Below, in pieces: positions 38,460 to 48,339 of a DNA stretch of 64,000 bases (the stretch's first letter is position 1; the number at the start of each line of letters is the position of its first letter). Source of the stretch: Streptomyces sp. MH60 (GTDB lineage: Bacteria; Actinomycetota; Actinomycetes; Streptomycetales; Streptomycetaceae); NCBI RefSeq assembly GCF_002939385.1, contig NZ_MULI01000019.1, forward strand, positions 43,124-107,123, given 5' to 3'. A model generated the notes under the pieces. The model saw only the letters and a program-made list of their open reading frames with translations. It was not told where the DNA came from and did not search any database. The position numbers were made by a program, and so were the translations under genes.

Positions 38460-38942
38460 ATGCTGATCAGGGAAGCCACGGCCGGTGACTGGCCGCACAT
38501 CTGGCCCTTCTGGCACCGCATCGTCGCCGCCGGTGAGACCTACGCCTGGGACCCGGGCACCTCCGAGGAGGACGCCCGGGCCCTGTGGATGCACCCCGCC
38601 AAACGCGTCTACGTCGCCGAGGACGGCACCGGCACGGTCGTCGCCTCGGCCTACGTCACCCCCAACTACGGCGGCCCCGCCGCCCGCATCGCCAACGCCG
38701 GCTTCATGGTCGACCCCGGCCGGGCCGGACGCGGCACCGGCCGGGCCCTCGCCGAGTACGTGCTGGACGCGGCCAAGGCCGACGGATACCGGGGCATGGT
38801 CTTCAACGCCGTCGTCGAGACCAACCCCGCCGTGCGGCTGTGGACCTCCCTCGGCTTCACGATCCTGGGCACGGTGCCGGACGCCTTCGACCACCCGCGG
38901 CACGGGCGGGTCGGCCTGCACATCATGCACCGCGCCCTGTAG
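38460..38942 (+). CDS. GNAT-family N-acetyltransferase
   Basis: 160 residues. MLIREATAGDWPHIWPFWHRIVAAGETYAWD opens the fold; the acetyl-CoA site is IANAGFMVDPGRAGRGTGRALAEYVLDAAKADGYRGMVFNAVVETNPAVRLWTSLGF. Members near this subgroup act on amino acids or phosphinothricin-like molecules; the substrate here is unknown. Lies 48 bases after the small peptide gene. Confidence 0.88.
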   Translation: MLIREATAGDWPHIWPFWHRIVAAGETYAWDPGTSEEDARALWMHPAKRVYVAEDGTGTVVASAYVTPNYGGPAARIANAGFMVDPGRAGRGTGRALAEYVLDAAKADGYRGMVFNAVVETNPAVRLWTSLGFTILGTVPDAFDHPRHGRVGLHIMHRAL

Positions 38943-38949
38943 CCCGCTC

Positions 38950-39190
38950 AGCCGAGCGGCGCCGGCCGCCCGCAGCCGGGCCACGGTGACATGGTCGGCG
39001 TCCGCGGGGTGTGCGGCGTGGCGGCCGAGCCGAGGCGTGGACTCCCCGCGCACCGCGAGGTCGTCCTTGACCGCCACCGGCACGCCGGCCAGCGGCAGTT
39101 CCCCCAGGTCGCCCGGGCGCCCACACCTCCTCCGCCTCGGCGAGCGCGGCCCCGGCGCGGGGTGCGGGAACGGGGATGCGGATTACTGGC
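38950..39190 (-). pseudogene. Remnant of an amidase (GatA-like) N-terminus
   Basis: On the minus strand PLAGVPVAVKDDLAVRG, GRHAAHPADADHVTVARLRAAGA matches the conserved start of amidase-signature enzymes. Just upstream, RAGAALAEAEEVWAPG lies in another frame, so a frameshift separates the pieces. The rest of the enzyme (Ser-Ser-Lys core) is missing, and the frame runs into the antisense of the GNAT gene. A decayed gene fragment. The following 39191-39456 holds nothing I can support. Confidence 0.55.
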
Positions 39191-39456
39191 GAGTACGCGG
39201 GACGGCACTCTGCCCGCCCCGGGCGCGCACGTCGAGAGCGCGGGCCCGTCGGAAGGGGCGCCGGGCCGGCCGCCCACCGGTGAACCGCGGCCGCCCGTGC
39301 CCACCGCGCGGGGCGTGCGCGGTGGCGATGGCCGACCCGGACGGGCATGCCGCTTGTGCGGTCGGAGGTCCCGCAGGCGCCCTTCGGTGCCGGAGCGGCA
39401 CCGCGGGCGATGCCGGGCCCTGTCGGCCGGGGTCCGGCGCCGTCCCGCCCCGGCCT

Positions 39457-40506
39457 TCAGACCGAGGGCCGCACCACTCCCGTGCTGTCCCGCTCGATCA
39501 GCCGCGGCACCGGTACCCGCACCGTGCGGGCCGGGCCGCCGTCGAGCAGGGCGGTCAGCTCCGTCGCCGCCGTGCGGCCGAACTCCACGCTGTCCCGGGA
39601 CAGGGCGGACAGCCACGGCTTGACCATGCGGCACAGCGCCGAGTCCTCCCAGGCCACCACGGACACGTCCGCCGGTACCGAGAAGCCGAGTTCGGCGGCG
39701 GCGGCGACCCCGGCGACGGCCATCACGTCGTTGTCGTAGATCAGCGCGGTCGGGGGAGCGGGTGCCTCCAGGACGCGGCGGGTGACGGCCGCGCCCTCGG
39801 CGTCCGAGTAGTCGGTGGTCACCGACTCGACCTCGCCGAGACCGCGCCGCCCGGCCTCGACGCGCAGGGCGCGGACACGGCGCTCGGTGTGGGCGAGGTC
39901 GGGCAGCCCGGCGATGTGCACGATCCGCCGGTGCCCGAGCGCGTGCAGCCCGTCCACCAGCGCGGCCATCGCCCCCGCGTCGTCCGCCCACACCGTCGAC
40001 AGTCCCGGGTGGCGCTCGTCCGGCGCCCCGCCGATCACCACGCCGGGCAGGCCCAGCTCGTCGAGCAGGTCCGGGCGCGGATCGTCGGTGCGCGGGTCCA
40101 CCACCAGGACGCCGTCCACGCGGTGTTCGGCCCACCAGCGCCGGTAGACCGCGCACTCGTCCTCGACGTCCCGCGCCACCTGGAACAGCAGCCCCAGGTG
40201 CCGCCCCGCCAGCACCTCCTGGATGCCCGAGACCAGTTGCAGGAAGAAGGAGTCGACGCCGAGGGTGTGCGCGGGCCGCGCCAGCACGAACCCGACCGTC
40301 GCCGCGCCCTCCCCGGACAGCGCGCGCGCCGCCGTACTGGGCCGCCAGCCGAGCTGCTCGGCCACCCGGCGCACCCGGTCCCGGGTGATCTCGGAGACCC
40401 CCGGCCGGTCGTTCAGCGCGAACGACACCGCGCTCTCGGAGACCCCGGCCCGGCGCGCGATGTCCTTCATCGTCGGCCGGCGCGCGGCGGGCCGCTTGGC
40501 CGGCAT
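39457..40506 (-). CDS. LacI-family sugar repressor
   Basis: 349 residues. N-terminal helix-turn-helix and hinge (MKDIARRAGVSESAVSFALNDRPGVSEITRDRVRRVAEQLGWRPSTAARALSG), then a periplasmic-binding-protein-like ligand domain. It is divergent from the ABC importer and the mannosidase genes, with two operator-like sites between them, so it is the likely local repressor, released by an imported sugar, probably mannose-derived. Confidence 0.92.
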   Translation of the reverse strand: MPAKRPAARRPTMKDIARRAGVSESAVSFALNDRPGVSEITRDRVRRVAEQLGWRPSTAARALSGEGAATVGFVLARPAHTLGVDSFFLQLVSGIQEVLAGRHLGLLFQVARDVEDECAVYRRWWAEHRVDGVLVVDPRTDDPRPDLLDELGLPGVVIGGAPDERHPGLSTVWADDAGAMAALVDGLHALGHRRIVHIAGLPDLAHTERRVRALRVEAGRRGLGEVESVTTDYSDAEGAAVTRRVLEAPAPPTALIYDNDVMAVAGVAAAAELGFSVPADVSVVAWEDSALCRMVKPWLSALSRDSVEFGRTAATELTALLDGGPARTVRVPVPRLIERDSTGVVRPSV

Positions 40507-40540
40507 GCGCGCTCCTTTCCTCAGTGCGGGCGGTGAGAGC

Positions 40541-40576
40541 TAAAGCGCTTGAGTGCAAAGATCCTAAAGCGCATTA
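40541..40576. promoter_or_regulatory. Paired LacI-type operators
   Basis: TAAAGCGCTT at 40541-40550 (with the palindrome AAGCGCTT) and TAAAGCGCATTA at 40565-40576, 24 bases apart centre to centre. Position between the LacI gene and the importer fits repression of both transcripts. Confidence 0.65.
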
Positions 40577-40730
40577 GTGATTCCTGGCAAGTGCTCTGTC
40601 GTAGCGGTGTGACCTGCACTAATGCCGTGCCGACGACTTTAGTTGGCGTGAATCCATTGACTTTCCGCGGATTCGCCGTGCATGGTCGCTGGCATCCCAC
40701 CGCCGACGTCCTTCAGGGAGACGTGTCACC

Positions 40731-42023
40731 GTGCCCACCTCGCGCAGAACATTCGCCGCCGCAGCCGTCGCCGCCCTCGTCCTGCCGCTCAGCGCCTGCG
40801 GTTCCGGGGGCGACGGCGGTGGCTCGACCGACGCCTCCGGCAAGGTCGAGGGCGACATCACCTTCCAGACCTGGAACCTGCGGGCCAACTTCAAGGACTA
40901 CTTCGAGGGCCTGATCGCCGACTTCGAGAAGAAGTACCCCGACACCCACGTCAAGTGGGTCGACCAGCCCGGCGAGGGCTACGCCGACAAGATCAGCGCC
41001 GACGCCGCCGGCGGCACCCTGCCCGACGTCGTCAACGTCTCCCCGGACCTCGTCGCCCCGCTCGCCAAGGCGGGCCTCGCCCTCGACCTGGACAAGGCCG
41101 CCGGCCAGTACGAGAAGGAGTACCTGGCAGGGGCCTGGGCCAGCCACCGGATACCGGGCATGGACGGCACGTACGCCTTCCCCTGGTACCTCAACACCGG
41201 CCCGCTCTTCTACAACAAGTCCCTCTTCGAGAAGGCCGGACTCGACCCCGAGCAGCCGCCGAAGACGTACGACGAGGTCTTCGACGCCGCCCTGAAGATC
41301 GCCGACAAGACCGACGGCGAGGTCGCGACGCTCGCCAACGTGCCCACCATCGAGGACTTCGGCCGCTACGGCGTACCGCTCATGGACAAGGAGGGGACCG
41401 CCTTCGCGTTCAACGACGCCAAGGGCGTCCAGCTCCTCACCCGCTACAAGGAGCTGTACGACGCCAAGGCCCTCGACCCGCAGGCGCTGACCGCCACCCC
41501 CGAGTCCTCCGGGAAGAAGTTCCTCACCGGTGCCGTCGCGATGAACCCGGGCAGCGCGCTCGACCTCGCCAACTTCAAGAAGCAGGCGCCGAACCTGTAC
41601 AAGAACATCGGCATCACCGACCAGATCACCAGCACCGGCCACGTCAACATGTACGTGATGGGCCTGATGGTCAACGCGCAGAGCCAGCGCAAGCCCGCCG
41701 CGGTCGCCTTCGCGCACTACGTCACCGACGCGGCCCACCAGATGTCCTTCGCCAAGCAGGTCGCCATCTTCCCGAGCACCGCCGGTTCGCTGGACGACCC
41801 GTACTTCACCAAGGAGGACGGCACCGATGAGACCCGGGTGCGGATCGCCGCCGCCAAGTCGCTGAAGACGGCCGTCAACTACACGCCCGTGCTGTTCAGC
41901 GAGCAGATGAAGACCGAGCTGCGCAACGAGGTCGCCAAGGCGCTCCAGGGCAAGCAGAGCCCGAAGGAAGCCCTCGACAACGCTGTCAAGGCGTGCGACC
42001 GGCTCCTTCAGCAGCAGGGCTGA
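40731..42023 (+). CDS. Sugar ABC transporter, substrate-binding lipoprotein
   Basis: 430 residues from GTG 40731. A twin-Arg-containing signal ends in the lipobox LSAC (Cys23), so the mature protein is a surface lipoprotein. The rest is a family-1 solute-binding fold (ITFQTWNLRANFKDYFEGLIADFEKKYPDTHV..., PWYLNTGPLFYNKSLFEKAGLDP). It passes sugar to the two permeases encoded next. No ATPase gene is in the cluster; Streptomyces carbohydrate importers commonly share MsiK. Confidence 0.92.
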   Translation: MPTSRRTFAAAAVAALVLPLSACGSGGDGGGSTDASGKVEGDITFQTWNLRANFKDYFEGLIADFEKKYPDTHVKWVDQPGEGYADKISADAAGGTLPDVVNVSPDLVAPLAKAGLALDLDKAAGQYEKEYLAGAWASHRIPGMDGTYAFPWYLNTGPLFYNKSLFEKAGLDPEQPPKTYDEVFDAALKIADKTDGEVATLANVPTIEDFGRYGVPLMDKEGTAFAFNDAKGVQLLTRYKELYDAKALDPQALTATPESSGKKFLTGAVAMNPGSALDLANFKKQAPNLYKNIGITDQITSTGHVNMYVMGLMVNAQSQRKPAAVAFAHYVTDAAHQMSFAKQVAIFPSTAGSLDDPYFTKEDGTDETRVRIAAAKSLKTAVNYTPVLFSEQMKTELRNEVAKALQGKQSPKEALDNAVKACDRLLQQQG

Positions 42024-42029
42024 GACGTC

Positions 42030-42959
42030 ATGGCGAGTCCCACCCTCACCACCGGCACACCGGACGCCCGCACGGGCGGCGTCCGGCGCGTGCGGCGCCA
42101 ACTGCCCGCCAGCCCCTGGCTGTTCGCCGCACCCGGTCTGCTGATCACCGGCGCGTTCATCCTGTACCCGTTCGTCTCCACCCTCGTCAACTCCTTCACC
42201 GACCGCCGCACGCTGGTGCCGGGCGAGTTCGTCGGCCTCGCCAACTTCCGCGAGCTGCTCCACGACGACATGTTCTGGATCGGCCTGCGCAACAGCTCCC
42301 TGTACGTCCTCGGGGTCGTCCCCGCGCTGGTCCTGCTGCCGCTGCTGCTCGCGCTGCTGGTGCAGAAGAACATCCCCGGCATCACCTTCTTCCGCTCGGC
42401 CTTCTACACCCCGGTCGTCGCCTCGATCGTCGTCGTCGGACTGATCTGGGTCTGGCTCCTCGACGAGCGCGGCCTGGTCAACTCCCTGCTGGAGACGCTC
42501 GGCGCCAGTCCGGTCGGCTTCCTGAGCGACCAGTGGCTGATCCTGCTCAGCGCGATGGGCGTGACGGTCTGGAAGGGCCTCGGCTACTACATGATCATTT
42601 ATCTGGCGGCGCTGGCCAACGTGCCCCGCGAGCTGCACGAGGCCGCCGCCGTGGACGGCGCGGGCGCGGTCCGCCGCTTCCTCACCGTCACGGTGCCCGC
42701 GGTCCGCTCCACCATGGTCCTGGTCGCGGCGCTCTCCTCGGTCGCCGCCTTCAAGGTCTTCTCCGAGGTGTACCTGATGGCAGGCCCCAGCGGCGGCCCG
42801 GCCGGCGAGGACACCACCCTGGTGATGCTGGTCCAGCGCACCGGCACCGGCCTGACCGGCCGGGTCGGCTACGCCTCCGCCATCTCCGTCGTCGTCTTCG
42901 TCGTCACCGTCGTCCTGATGCTGCTCGTCCTGCGCGCCGACCGGAAGGAGGAGTCGTGA
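42030..42959 (+). CDS. Sugar ABC transporter permease 1 (MalF type)
   Basis: 309 residues with six membrane helices and the cytoplasmic EAA loop (ELHEAAAVDGAGAVRRFLTVTVPAV) that contacts the ATPase. It starts seven bases after the lipoprotein stop and overlaps the second permease (GTGA), so expression is coupled. Confidence 0.92.
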   Translation: MASPTLTTGTPDARTGGVRRVRRQLPASPWLFAAPGLLITGAFILYPFVSTLVNSFTDRRTLVPGEFVGLANFRELLHDDMFWIGLRNSSLYVLGVVPALVLLPLLLALLVQKNIPGITFFRSAFYTPVVASIVVVGLIWVWLLDERGLVNSLLETLGASPVGFLSDQWLILLSAMGVTVWKGLGYYMIIYLAALANVPRELHEAAAVDGAGAVRRFLTVTVPAVRSTMVLVAALSSVAAFKVFSEVYLMAGPSGGPAGEDTTLVMLVQRTGTGLTGRVGYASAISVVVFVVTVVLMLLVLRADRKEES

Positions 42960-43876
42960 GCGTCGCCGAGAAGACCCGGCCCGCCGGCAAGCCCCGGGCC
43001 GCCTCCGGGACCCGGGAACGCGAACCCCGGATCACCGACGAGCACGGCCGCCGGGTACGCGGGTGGGAACTGGTCCTGCGCTACCTGCTGCTGCTCGGCG
43101 TCCTGGCCCTGACCATCGGCCCGTTCCTGTGGCAGCTGTCGACCTCGCTCAAGGGCCCCACGGAGGACATCTTCAGCTCCCCGCCGAAGTTCCTGCCCTC
43201 CGATCCCACCCTGCACAACTACGAGCGGGTCGCCGACACCATCCCGGTGTGGGACTACGCCCTGAACTCGCTGAAGGTCGCCGCGGCCAACGTCGTCACC
43301 AACTGCGTCGGCGCCGCCCTCGCCGGGTACGCCCTGGCCCGGCTGCGCTACCGGGGCCGGCGCGTCGCCACGCTGGTGTTCATCCTGGCCATGCTGGTGC
43401 CGGTGGAGGGCATCATCATCGCCCAGTTCACCACCATGCGGGAGCTGGGCCTCAACAACACCCTGGTCGGCGTGGTGCTGCCGGGCTGCGTCAGCGCCCT
43501 GAACGTGCTGCTGATGCGCAACGCCTTCCTCAACCTCCCCTACGAGATCGAGGAGGCCGCCTTCGTCGACGGCGCCAACGTCTGGCAGCGGTTCTCCCGG
43601 ATCGCGCTGCCCGCGGTGAAGGGCACCCTCGCCGTCGTCGCGATCTTCGCCTTCATGGGCGCCTGGGACGACTTCCTGTGGCCCCTGATCGTGCTGAGCG
43701 ACCCGTCCAAGTTCACCCTGACCATCGGCCTGAACTACCTGCACGGCACCTTCGCCAACGACGAACGCCTGGTCGCCGCGGGCACGATCATCGCCGTGGC
43801 GCCGCTCATCGTCCTCTTCGCCTGCCTCCAGCGGTACTTCTTCCGCGGCGTGGGCGAGGGCGCCGTCAAGGGCTGA
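42956..43876 (+). CDS. Sugar ABC transporter permease 2 (MalG type)
   Basis: 306 residues from GTG 42956, overlapping the first permease stop by four bases. An N-terminal cytosolic segment of about 35 residues is followed by six membrane helices; the EAA loop is EIEEAAFVDGANVWQRFSRIALPAV and the end ...FFRGVGEGAVKG is typical of MalG-type subunits. It pairs with the preceding permease. Confidence 0.92.
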   Translation: MSVAEKTRPAGKPRAASGTREREPRITDEHGRRVRGWELVLRYLLLLGVLALTIGPFLWQLSTSLKGPTEDIFSSPPKFLPSDPTLHNYERVADTIPVWDYALNSLKVAAANVVTNCVGAALAGYALARLRYRGRRVATLVFILAMLVPVEGIIIAQFTTMRELGLNNTLVGVVLPGCVSALNVLLMRNAFLNLPYEIEEAAFVDGANVWQRFSRIALPAVKGTLAVVAIFAFMGAWDDFLWPLIVLSDPSKFTLTIGLNYLHGTFANDERLVAAGTIIAVAPLIVLFACLQRYFFRGVGEGAVKG

Positions 43877-43908
43877 ACCCCCCGCTTTCCCCCTCCCAAG
43901 GACACCGC

Positions 43909-45156
43909 ATGCCTTCTGCCGTGCGCTTCGGCGTCAACTACACCCCGAGCGAGGGGTGGTTCCACCACTGGCTTGACTTCGACCTCGACTCCGTACGCGC
44001 CGACCTGGATTCCATCGCCGCCCTGGACGTGGACCACGTCCGCGTCTTCCCGCTCTGGCCCTACTTCCAGCCCAACCGCGCCCTGATCCGCGGGCGCGCG
44101 GTCGAGGACCTGGTGGCGCTGGTCGACGCGGCCGGCGAACGCGGCCTCGACGTCAACGTGGACGGTCTCCAGGGCCATCTGAGCAGCTTCGACTACGTGC
44201 CGGCCTGGACCCGCACCTGGCACCGGCGCAACCTGTTCACCGACCCCGACGTCGTCGAGGGCCAGGCCGCCTATCTGCGCACCCTCGCCGCGGCGCTGGC
44301 CGGACGGTCCAACTTCCTCGGCATGACCCTCGGCAACGAGGTCAACCAGTTCTCCGCCGGGCCCCACCCCGACCCGGACCGCGCCACCAGCGACCAGATC
44401 GACGCCTGGCTGGAGCGGATGCTGTCCGCCTGCGAGGAGGGCGCCCCGGGCCGCACGCACCTGCACGCCGAGTACGACGCCACCTGGTACCAGGACGACC
44501 AGCCGTTCACCCCGGCCCAGGCCGCCCGGCGGGGCGCCGTCACCGCGGTGCACTCCTGGGTCTTCAACGGCACCGCCCAGCGCCACGGCCGCGCCTCCGT
44601 GCCCAGCGAGCACCACGCCGCCTACCTGATCGAGCTGAGCAAGGCCTGGGCCGACGACCCGAGCCGCCCGGTCTGGCTCCAGGAGGTCGGCGCCCCCGCA
44701 CCCCTGGTCCCCGCCGAGCACGCCGCCGCCTTCACCGAGGCGACCGTCGAGAACGCCCTGGACTGCCCGGACCTGTGGGGCGTCACCTGGTGGTGCTCCC
44801 ACGACGTGTCCCGGGCGCTGGCCGACTTCCCGGAGCTGGAGTACGGGCTCGGGCTCCTCACCAACGACCGGCGCCCCAAGGACACGGCGCGGGTCCTGGC
44901 GAGCGCGGCGCGCGCGGTCCGCGCGGGGTCCCGCCCCACCCCGGCCCCGCGCACCACGGCCCTCGCCGTGCCGGCCGACCCGGCCGCGCGCTCGGCCTGC
45001 GCACCCGGCGGTGCCGTCTTCGACGCCTTCTTCCGGCTGGTCGCCGACGGTGCCCGCCCCACCACCGTCCTCGACACGCGCGCCGCCGACAGCGGGCACC
45101 TCGCGGCCCGCGGCATCACCGAGGTCGTCGTCCCCGACCAGGTGCCCGTCCGGTGA
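43909..45156 (+). CDS. GH5-like intracellular glycoside hydrolase
   Basis: 415 residues from ATG 43909 with AAGGACACC upstream; no signal peptide. TIM-barrel chain with VNYTPSEGWFHHWLDF, DHVRVFPLWPYFQPN, GNEVNQF (probable acid/base Glu144) and LQEVGAP (probable nucleophile Glu259). GH5 includes mannosidases and mannanases. Its place between the importer and a GH38 mannosidase suggests it cuts imported mannose oligosaccharides; the exact linkage is not known. Confidence 0.78.
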   Translation: MPSAVRFGVNYTPSEGWFHHWLDFDLDSVRADLDSIAALDVDHVRVFPLWPYFQPNRALIRGRAVEDLVALVDAAGERGLDVNVDGLQGHLSSFDYVPAWTRTWHRRNLFTDPDVVEGQAAYLRTLAAALAGRSNFLGMTLGNEVNQFSAGPHPDPDRATSDQIDAWLERMLSACEEGAPGRTHLHAEYDATWYQDDQPFTPAQAARRGAVTAVHSWVFNGTAQRHGRASVPSEHHAAYLIELSKAWADDPSRPVWLQEVGAPAPLVPAEHAAAFTEATVENALDCPDLWGVTWWCSHDVSRALADFPELEYGLGLLTNDRRPKDTARVLASAARAVRAGSRPTPAPRTTALAVPADPAARSACAPGGAVFDAFFRLVADGARPTTVLDTRAADSGHLAARGITEVVVPDQVPVR

Positions 45157-45290
45157 CCCCGGCCGCGCCCGGCACAACGAGCGCGCCGCACGATTCGAAG
45201 CGCGTGCCGCTGGGGAGCTGTACCTGACGTCGGCCCCCGCCCTCGCGACCCACCCTGGCAACCACTCGCCCCCGACCCCGGAGCACCCGC

Positions 45291-48200
45291 ATGCATGACG
45301 ACCGCAACCTGGTCGAAGCCCGCCTCAAGCGCGTCCTCGACGAGCGTGTCCGCCCCGCCCTCTACCCCGAGTCCGTACCGCTGGACGTCGCGGTCTGGAA
45401 CGCGCCCGGCGAGCCCGTCCCGGTCGAGGAGGGACTCGCCGCCGAACCGCGTCCCATCGAGGTCGGCGCCCGCTGGGGCGCGCCCTGGGGCACCAGCTGG
45501 TTCCGCGTCACCGGCACCGTGCCCGAGGAGTGGGCCGGCAGGACCGTCGAGGCGATCCTCGACCTCGGCTTCGACGAGAACATGCCCGGCTTCCAGTGCG
45601 AGGGCCTGGTCTACCGCCCCGACGGCACCCCCGTGAAGGGCCTCAACCCGCGCAACCAGTGGGTGCGGATCGGCGCCCCCGTCGAGGGCGGCGAGGAGGT
45701 CCGCCTGCACGTCGAGGCGGCCTCCAACCCCGTCATCCTCGACTACCACCCCTTCGTGCCGACCCAGCTGGGCGACAAGGACACCGCGGGCAGTGAGCCG
45801 CAGTACACCCTGGCCCGCATGGACCTCGCCGTCCTGGACGAGACGGTGTGGAACCTGGTGCTCGACCTGGAGGTGCTCGGCGAGCTGATGGCCGAGCTGC
45901 CCGTGGAGTCGCCGCGCCGCTGGGAGATCCTGCGCGCCGTCGACAAGGCACTGGACGCCATCGACCTCCAGGACGTGGGCGGCACGGCGGAGCAGGCGCG
46001 TTCCCGCCTGACCGAGGTGCTGTCGGCCCCCGCCGTGCCCTCCGCGCACCGCATCAGCGCCGTCGGGCACGCGCACATCGACTCGGCCTGGCTGTGGCCG
46101 CTGCGCGAGACCGTGCGCAAGGTGGCCCGCACCACCTCCAACATGACCGCCCTGCTGGAGGACGAGCCGGACTTCGTCTTCGCCATGTCCCAGGCCCAGC
46201 AGTGGGCGTGGGTGCGCGACCACCGGCCCGAGGTGTGGGCGCGGGTCAAGAAGGCCGTGGCCGACGGGCGCTTCGTGCCGGCCGGCGGCATGTGGGTGGA
46301 GTCGGACACCAACATGCCCGGCTCGGAGGCCATGGCCCGGCAGTTCGTGCACGGCAAGCGCTTCTTCCTCGACGAGTTCGGCGTCGAGAACGACGAGGCG
46401 TGGCTGCCGGACACCTTCGGCTTCGCGGCGGGCCTCCCGCAGATCATCAAGGCGGCCGGCGCCAAGTACCTGCTGACGCAGAAGATCTCCTGGTCCCAGA
46501 CGAACAAGTTCCCGCACCACACCTTCCGCTGGGAGGGCATCGACGGCACCCGGATCTTCACCCACTTCCCGCCCGTCGACACCTACAACTGCTCCATGAA
46601 GGGCAGCGAGATCGCCCACGCGGCGAAGAACTTCAAGGACAAGGGCGTCGCCCGGCACTCCCTCGCCCCCACCGGCTGGGGCGACGGAGGCGGCGGCGCC
46701 ACCCGCGAGATGGTCGCCAAGGCGGCCAGGCTGCGGAACCTCGAAGGCTCGGCGACGGTCGAGTGGGAGACCCCGCACGCCTTCTTCGAGAAGGCCGAGG
46801 CCGAGAACCCCGCGCCGCCCGTCTGGGTCGGCGAGCTGTACCTCGAACTGCACCGCGCCACCCTCACCAGCCAGGCCAGGACCAAGCAGGGCAACCGCCG
46901 CAGCGAACACCTGCTGCGCGAGGCCGAGCTGTGGGCGGCCACGGCGGCCGTGCGCGCCGGGTTCCCCTACCCGTACGACGACCTGGACCGCATCTGGAAG
47001 ACGGTCCTGCTGCACCAGTTCCACGACATCCTGCCCGGCTCCTCCATCGCCTGGGTGCACCGCGAGGCCCGCGCCACCTACGACCGGGTCGCCGCCGAAC
47101 TGAACGGCATCATCGACGCCGCCCAGCGCGCCCTGGCCGGTGAGGGCGACACCCCGCTGGTCTTCAACTCCGCCCCGCACGCGCGGGCCGGGGTCCCGGC
47201 GGGCGCCGCCGCGTCCCCCGCCGCCGAGGGCCGGACCGGCCTGACCCCCCGCCCCGGCGGCGGCCACGTCCTGGACAACGGACTGCTGCGCGTCGGGATC
47301 GACGACCGGGGACTGGTCGTGTCGGCCTACGACCTCGCCGCCGACCGCGAGACCATCGCGCCGGGCGGGGCGGGCAACCTGCTCCAGCTCCACCCGGACT
47401 TCCCGAACATGTGGGACGCCTGGGACGTCGACGAGTTCTACCGCAACACCGTCACCGACCTCACCGACGCCGACGAGGTCGCCCCCGGCGACGACGGCGC
47501 CTCGGTGCGGATCGTCCGCTCCTTCGGCTCCTCCCGCGTGACCCAGGTGCTGACCCTTGCGCCGGGGGAACGGCGGCTGGAGGTGGACACCGAGGTCGAC
47601 TGGCACGAGACGGAGAAGTTCCTCAAGCTCGCCTTCCCGCTCGACGTGCACGCCGAACGGTACGCGTCGGAGACCCAGTTCGGGCACTTCCACCGGCCCA
47701 CCCACACCAACACCAGCTGGGAGGCCGCCAAGTTCGAGGCCTGCAACCACCGCTTCGTGCACCTGGAGGAGCCCGGCTGGGGCGTCGCCGTCGTCAACGA
47801 CTCGACGTACGGCCACGACGTCACCCGCACCGTCCGCACCGACGGCGACGCCGGTACGACCACCACCGTGCGGGTCTCCCTCCTGCGCGCCCCGCGCTTC
47901 CCCGACCCCGAGACCGACCAGGGCGTGCACCGCTTCCGGCACGCACTGGTGCCCGGCGCGGGCATCGGCGACGCGGTGCGCGAGGGCTGGCGGATCAACC
48001 TGCCCGAGCGGCACCTCGCGGGCGGCGCCGGGGAGGTCGCGCCGCTCGTCGCGGTGGACCGGGACGCGGTCGTCGTCACGGCCGTCAAGCTCGCCGACGA
48101 CGGCAGCGGCGACGTCGTGGTCCGCTTCCACGAGGCCCACGGCGGCCGGGCCCGCGCCACCCTCACCACGGGGTTCGCGGTCACCGACGTGCAGGTGACC

Positions 48201-48314
48201 GACCTGCTGGAACGCCCGCTGACGGACGCGGAGGCCCCCCGGGCGGACGGCGACCGGATCACCGTGGGGCTGCGTCCGTTCCAGCTGATGACCCTGCGGC
48301 TCAAGCGCGCCTAG
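45291..48314 (+). CDS. GH38 alpha-mannosidase
   Basis: 1007 residues, cytosolic. After an N-terminal accessory domain comes the zinc site GHAHIDSAWLWPLRET (His260, Asp264 region), ESDTNMPGSEAMARQF and WLPDTFGF with nucleophile Asp374; then the mid and C-terminal beta domains (HANTSWE-like HTNTSWEAAKFE). Family GH38 removes alpha-linked mannose with retention, using a divalent metal. It is the last gene of the LacI-controlled importer cluster, and the secreted GH92 enzyme upstream could supply its substrate. Confidence 0.93.
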   Translation: MHDDRNLVEARLKRVLDERVRPALYPESVPLDVAVWNAPGEPVPVEEGLAAEPRPIEVGARWGAPWGTSWFRVTGTVPEEWAGRTVEAILDLGFDENMPGFQCEGLVYRPDGTPVKGLNPRNQWVRIGAPVEGGEEVRLHVEAASNPVILDYHPFVPTQLGDKDTAGSEPQYTLARMDLAVLDETVWNLVLDLEVLGELMAELPVESPRRWEILRAVDKALDAIDLQDVGGTAEQARSRLTEVLSAPAVPSAHRISAVGHAHIDSAWLWPLRETVRKVARTTSNMTALLEDEPDFVFAMSQAQQWAWVRDHRPEVWARVKKAVADGRFVPAGGMWVESDTNMPGSEAMARQFVHGKRFFLDEFGVENDEAWLPDTFGFAAGLPQIIKAAGAKYLLTQKISWSQTNKFPHHTFRWEGIDGTRIFTHFPPVDTYNCSMKGSEIAHAAKNFKDKGVARHSLAPTGWGDGGGGATREMVAKAARLRNLEGSATVEWETPHAFFEKAEAENPAPPVWVGELYLELHRATLTSQARTKQGNRRSEHLLREAELWAATAAVRAGFPYPYDDLDRIWKTVLLHQFHDILPGSSIAWVHREARATYDRVAAELNGIIDAAQRALAGEGDTPLVFNSAPHARAGVPAGAAASPAAEGRTGLTPRPGGGHVLDNGLLRVGIDDRGLVVSAYDLAADRETIAPGGAGNLLQLHPDFPNMWDAWDVDEFYRNTVTDLTDADEVAPGDDGASVRIVRSFGSSRVTQVLTLAPGERRLEVDTEVDWHETEKFLKLAFPLDVHAERYASETQFGHFHRPTHTNTSWEAAKFEACNHRFVHLEEPGWGVAVVNDSTYGHDVTRTVRTDGDAGTTTTVRVSLLRAPRFPDPETDQGVHRFRHALVPGAGIGDAVREGWRINLPERHLAGGAGEVAPLVAVDRDAVVVTAVKLADDGSGDVVVRFHEAHGGRARATLTTGFAVTDVQVTDLLERPLTDAEAPRADGDRITVGLRPFQLMTLRLKRA

Positions 48315-48339
48315 CGCCTCCGCCTCCGACGGGCCCGGC

